Assembly: GCA_017387265.1 (NCBI GenBank)
Contig: JAFOFM010000030.1
Coordinates: 1-6,399 of the forward strand
DNA: 6,399 nucleotides
From: Peptococcaceae bacterium
Lineage (GTDB): Bacteria > Bacillota > Peptococcia > Peptococcales > Peptococcaceae
Reading direction: 5' to 3'
The position numbers and the translations under genes were made by a program. This document shows positions 5,766-6,399 of this stretch, piece after piece. The notes under the pieces are model-generated. The model saw only the letters and a list, made by a program, of their open reading frames with translations, had not been told where the DNA came from and ran no database searches. Within the stretch, counting starts at the first letter, position 1. Each line of letters begins with the position of its first letter.

Positions 5766-6398
5766 TCAGGCTGTTTTTAAGACCTCGTCTATTACCTGCG
5801 AAAAACACTCCAGCGCATAATCTGCCTCCTCCTGCGTATTCAGGTCTGAGCCGATTTCCAGCAGCACAGCATGCGGATGCACCTGCTGGTTATAACGCCC
5901 CGTTTCTTTGATATGAATCCGTTCCCGCAAAAGACCTGGATACCTTTTTTCACAGCAGACCTCCAGCTTCCGTGCAAAAGCCAGATTTTCTTTCCAGGTT
6001 TCGTGATTCGCTCCGATTACCAGCATAATTCTGGCAGCTTTTTTACCGTTTATAACCGTTGTTGTCGGTTCTTTTGAGGTAAATCCCGCATCGCGATGAA
6101 CATCAAACACCGCCTTTACATCCGGATGCAGCTGCAGAAGCTGTTTGACAGTCGCCAGCGAGTTCTGGTAAGACCGGTTCCAGTCAGGATAATCGTGCAG
6201 TGTTGTACTGTGCACGGTACGAATCCCGTATTTTCTCTGCAAAGATTCCTGCAAAACAGCAGCCGCCTGTACCACACCGCCATTCTGTCCGCTTACTTTG
6301 CTGACACCGTAACTCGGCAGATACGTCTCGGCATTATGTGTGTGATATAACAGTACCTGTACTTCTTCTGAAACTGTAACACCTTTTATTTTTTCAAA
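5766..6398 (-). CDS. spoIIP: Stage II sporulation protein P (SpoIIP), catalytic domain; N-terminus cut by window edge
   Basis: SpoIIP is a membrane-anchored peptidoglycan hydrolase (N-acetylmuramoyl-L-alanine amidase and endopeptidase) that acts with SpoIID and SpoIIM to thin the septal wall and drive engulfment of the forespore. 210 residues are visible and open to the right edge. In local numbering the family motifs are VLLYHTHNAETYLP (15-28), VFDVHRDAG (97-105), MLVIGANHETWKENL and VLLEIGSDLNTQEEA (179-193). The histidines of HTHNAE and DVHRD and Glu181 of LLEIGS are the likely zinc-site/catalytic residues by family comparison. The frame reads without a stop through the GTG codon at 6275, so that codon is internal and not a start. 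The usual N-terminal membrane anchor would lie beyond the window. The stop is TGA. livK follows after 213 bp with its own promoter. Confidence 0.93.
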   Translation of the reverse strand, partial: FEKIKGVTVSEEVQVLLYHTHNAETYLPSYGVSKVSGQNGGVVQAAAVLQESLQRKYGIRTVHSTTLHDYPDWNRSYQNSLATVKQLLQLHPDVKAVFDVHRDAGFTSKEPTTTVINGKKAARIMLVIGANHETWKENLAFARKLEVCCEKRYPGLLRERIHIKETGRYNQQVHPHAVLLEIGSDLNTQEEADYALECFSQVIDEVLKTA

Positions 6399-6399
6399 C

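Noticed and set aside
5754..5777. Weak hairpin at the end of spoIIP as a terminator
   Set aside because: The stem is only AAAAC plus two GC pairs with a mismatch, the spoIIP stop codon falls in the loop, and no T-tract follows. I see no convincing terminator between spoIIP and livK.
6273..6275. GTG codon as the start of a shorter 169-residue spoIIP
   Set aside because: The same frame continues upstream to the window edge and encodes the conserved VLLYHTHNAETYLP motif, so the codon is internal valine.

Overview
The window holds seven genes, all on the minus strand. Read 5'->3' along that strand they are spoIIP (N-terminus cut by the right window edge), livK, livH, livM, livG, livF, and lgt (C-terminus cut by the left edge). 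The five central genes form a complete high-affinity branched-chain amino acid (HAAT/LIV-type) ABC importer: lipoprotein binding protein, two permeases and two ATPases. A SpoIIP-type sporulation amidase together with a lipoprotein-type LivK, purine-rich Shine-Dalgarno sites and AT-rich intergenic regions points to a Firmicute. Moderate GC, heavy CTG/CAG use and a LIV-type importer would fit the Negativicutes (Acidaminococcus/Phascolarctobacterium/Sporomusa-like), but that placement is an inference and not proven by the window.

Layout, right to left: 6398-5766 is the catalytic part of SpoIIP. 5765-5553 is an AT-rich region with phased A-tracts and the likely livK promoter. 5552-4383 is livK. 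4382-4156 is a 227-bp gap with a GC-rich 10-bp hairpin just after livK and then a separate extended -10 promoter. 4155-660 is livH-livM-livG-livF, with junctions of 11 bp, an 8-bp overlap and 10 bp, clearly one transcription unit. 637-607 is an intrinsic terminator. 582-518 holds a dyad and a near-consensus sigma-A promoter. 484-1 is lgt.

How the genes work together: LivK, anchored to the membrane through Cys22, would deliver a branched-chain or related amino acid to the LivH/LivM channel, powered by LivG/LivF. Lgt, next door but with its own promoter, is the enzyme class that puts the diacylglyceryl group on the LivK lipobox cysteine. The hairpin plus second promoter after livK suggests binding protein and permease/ATPase mRNAs are made in different amounts. 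No gap exceeds 300 bp. I see no mobile element, CRISPR array, RNA gene or novel multi-gene system. The points worth a second look are regulatory (inverted and direct repeats, A-tracts) and start-site corrections.
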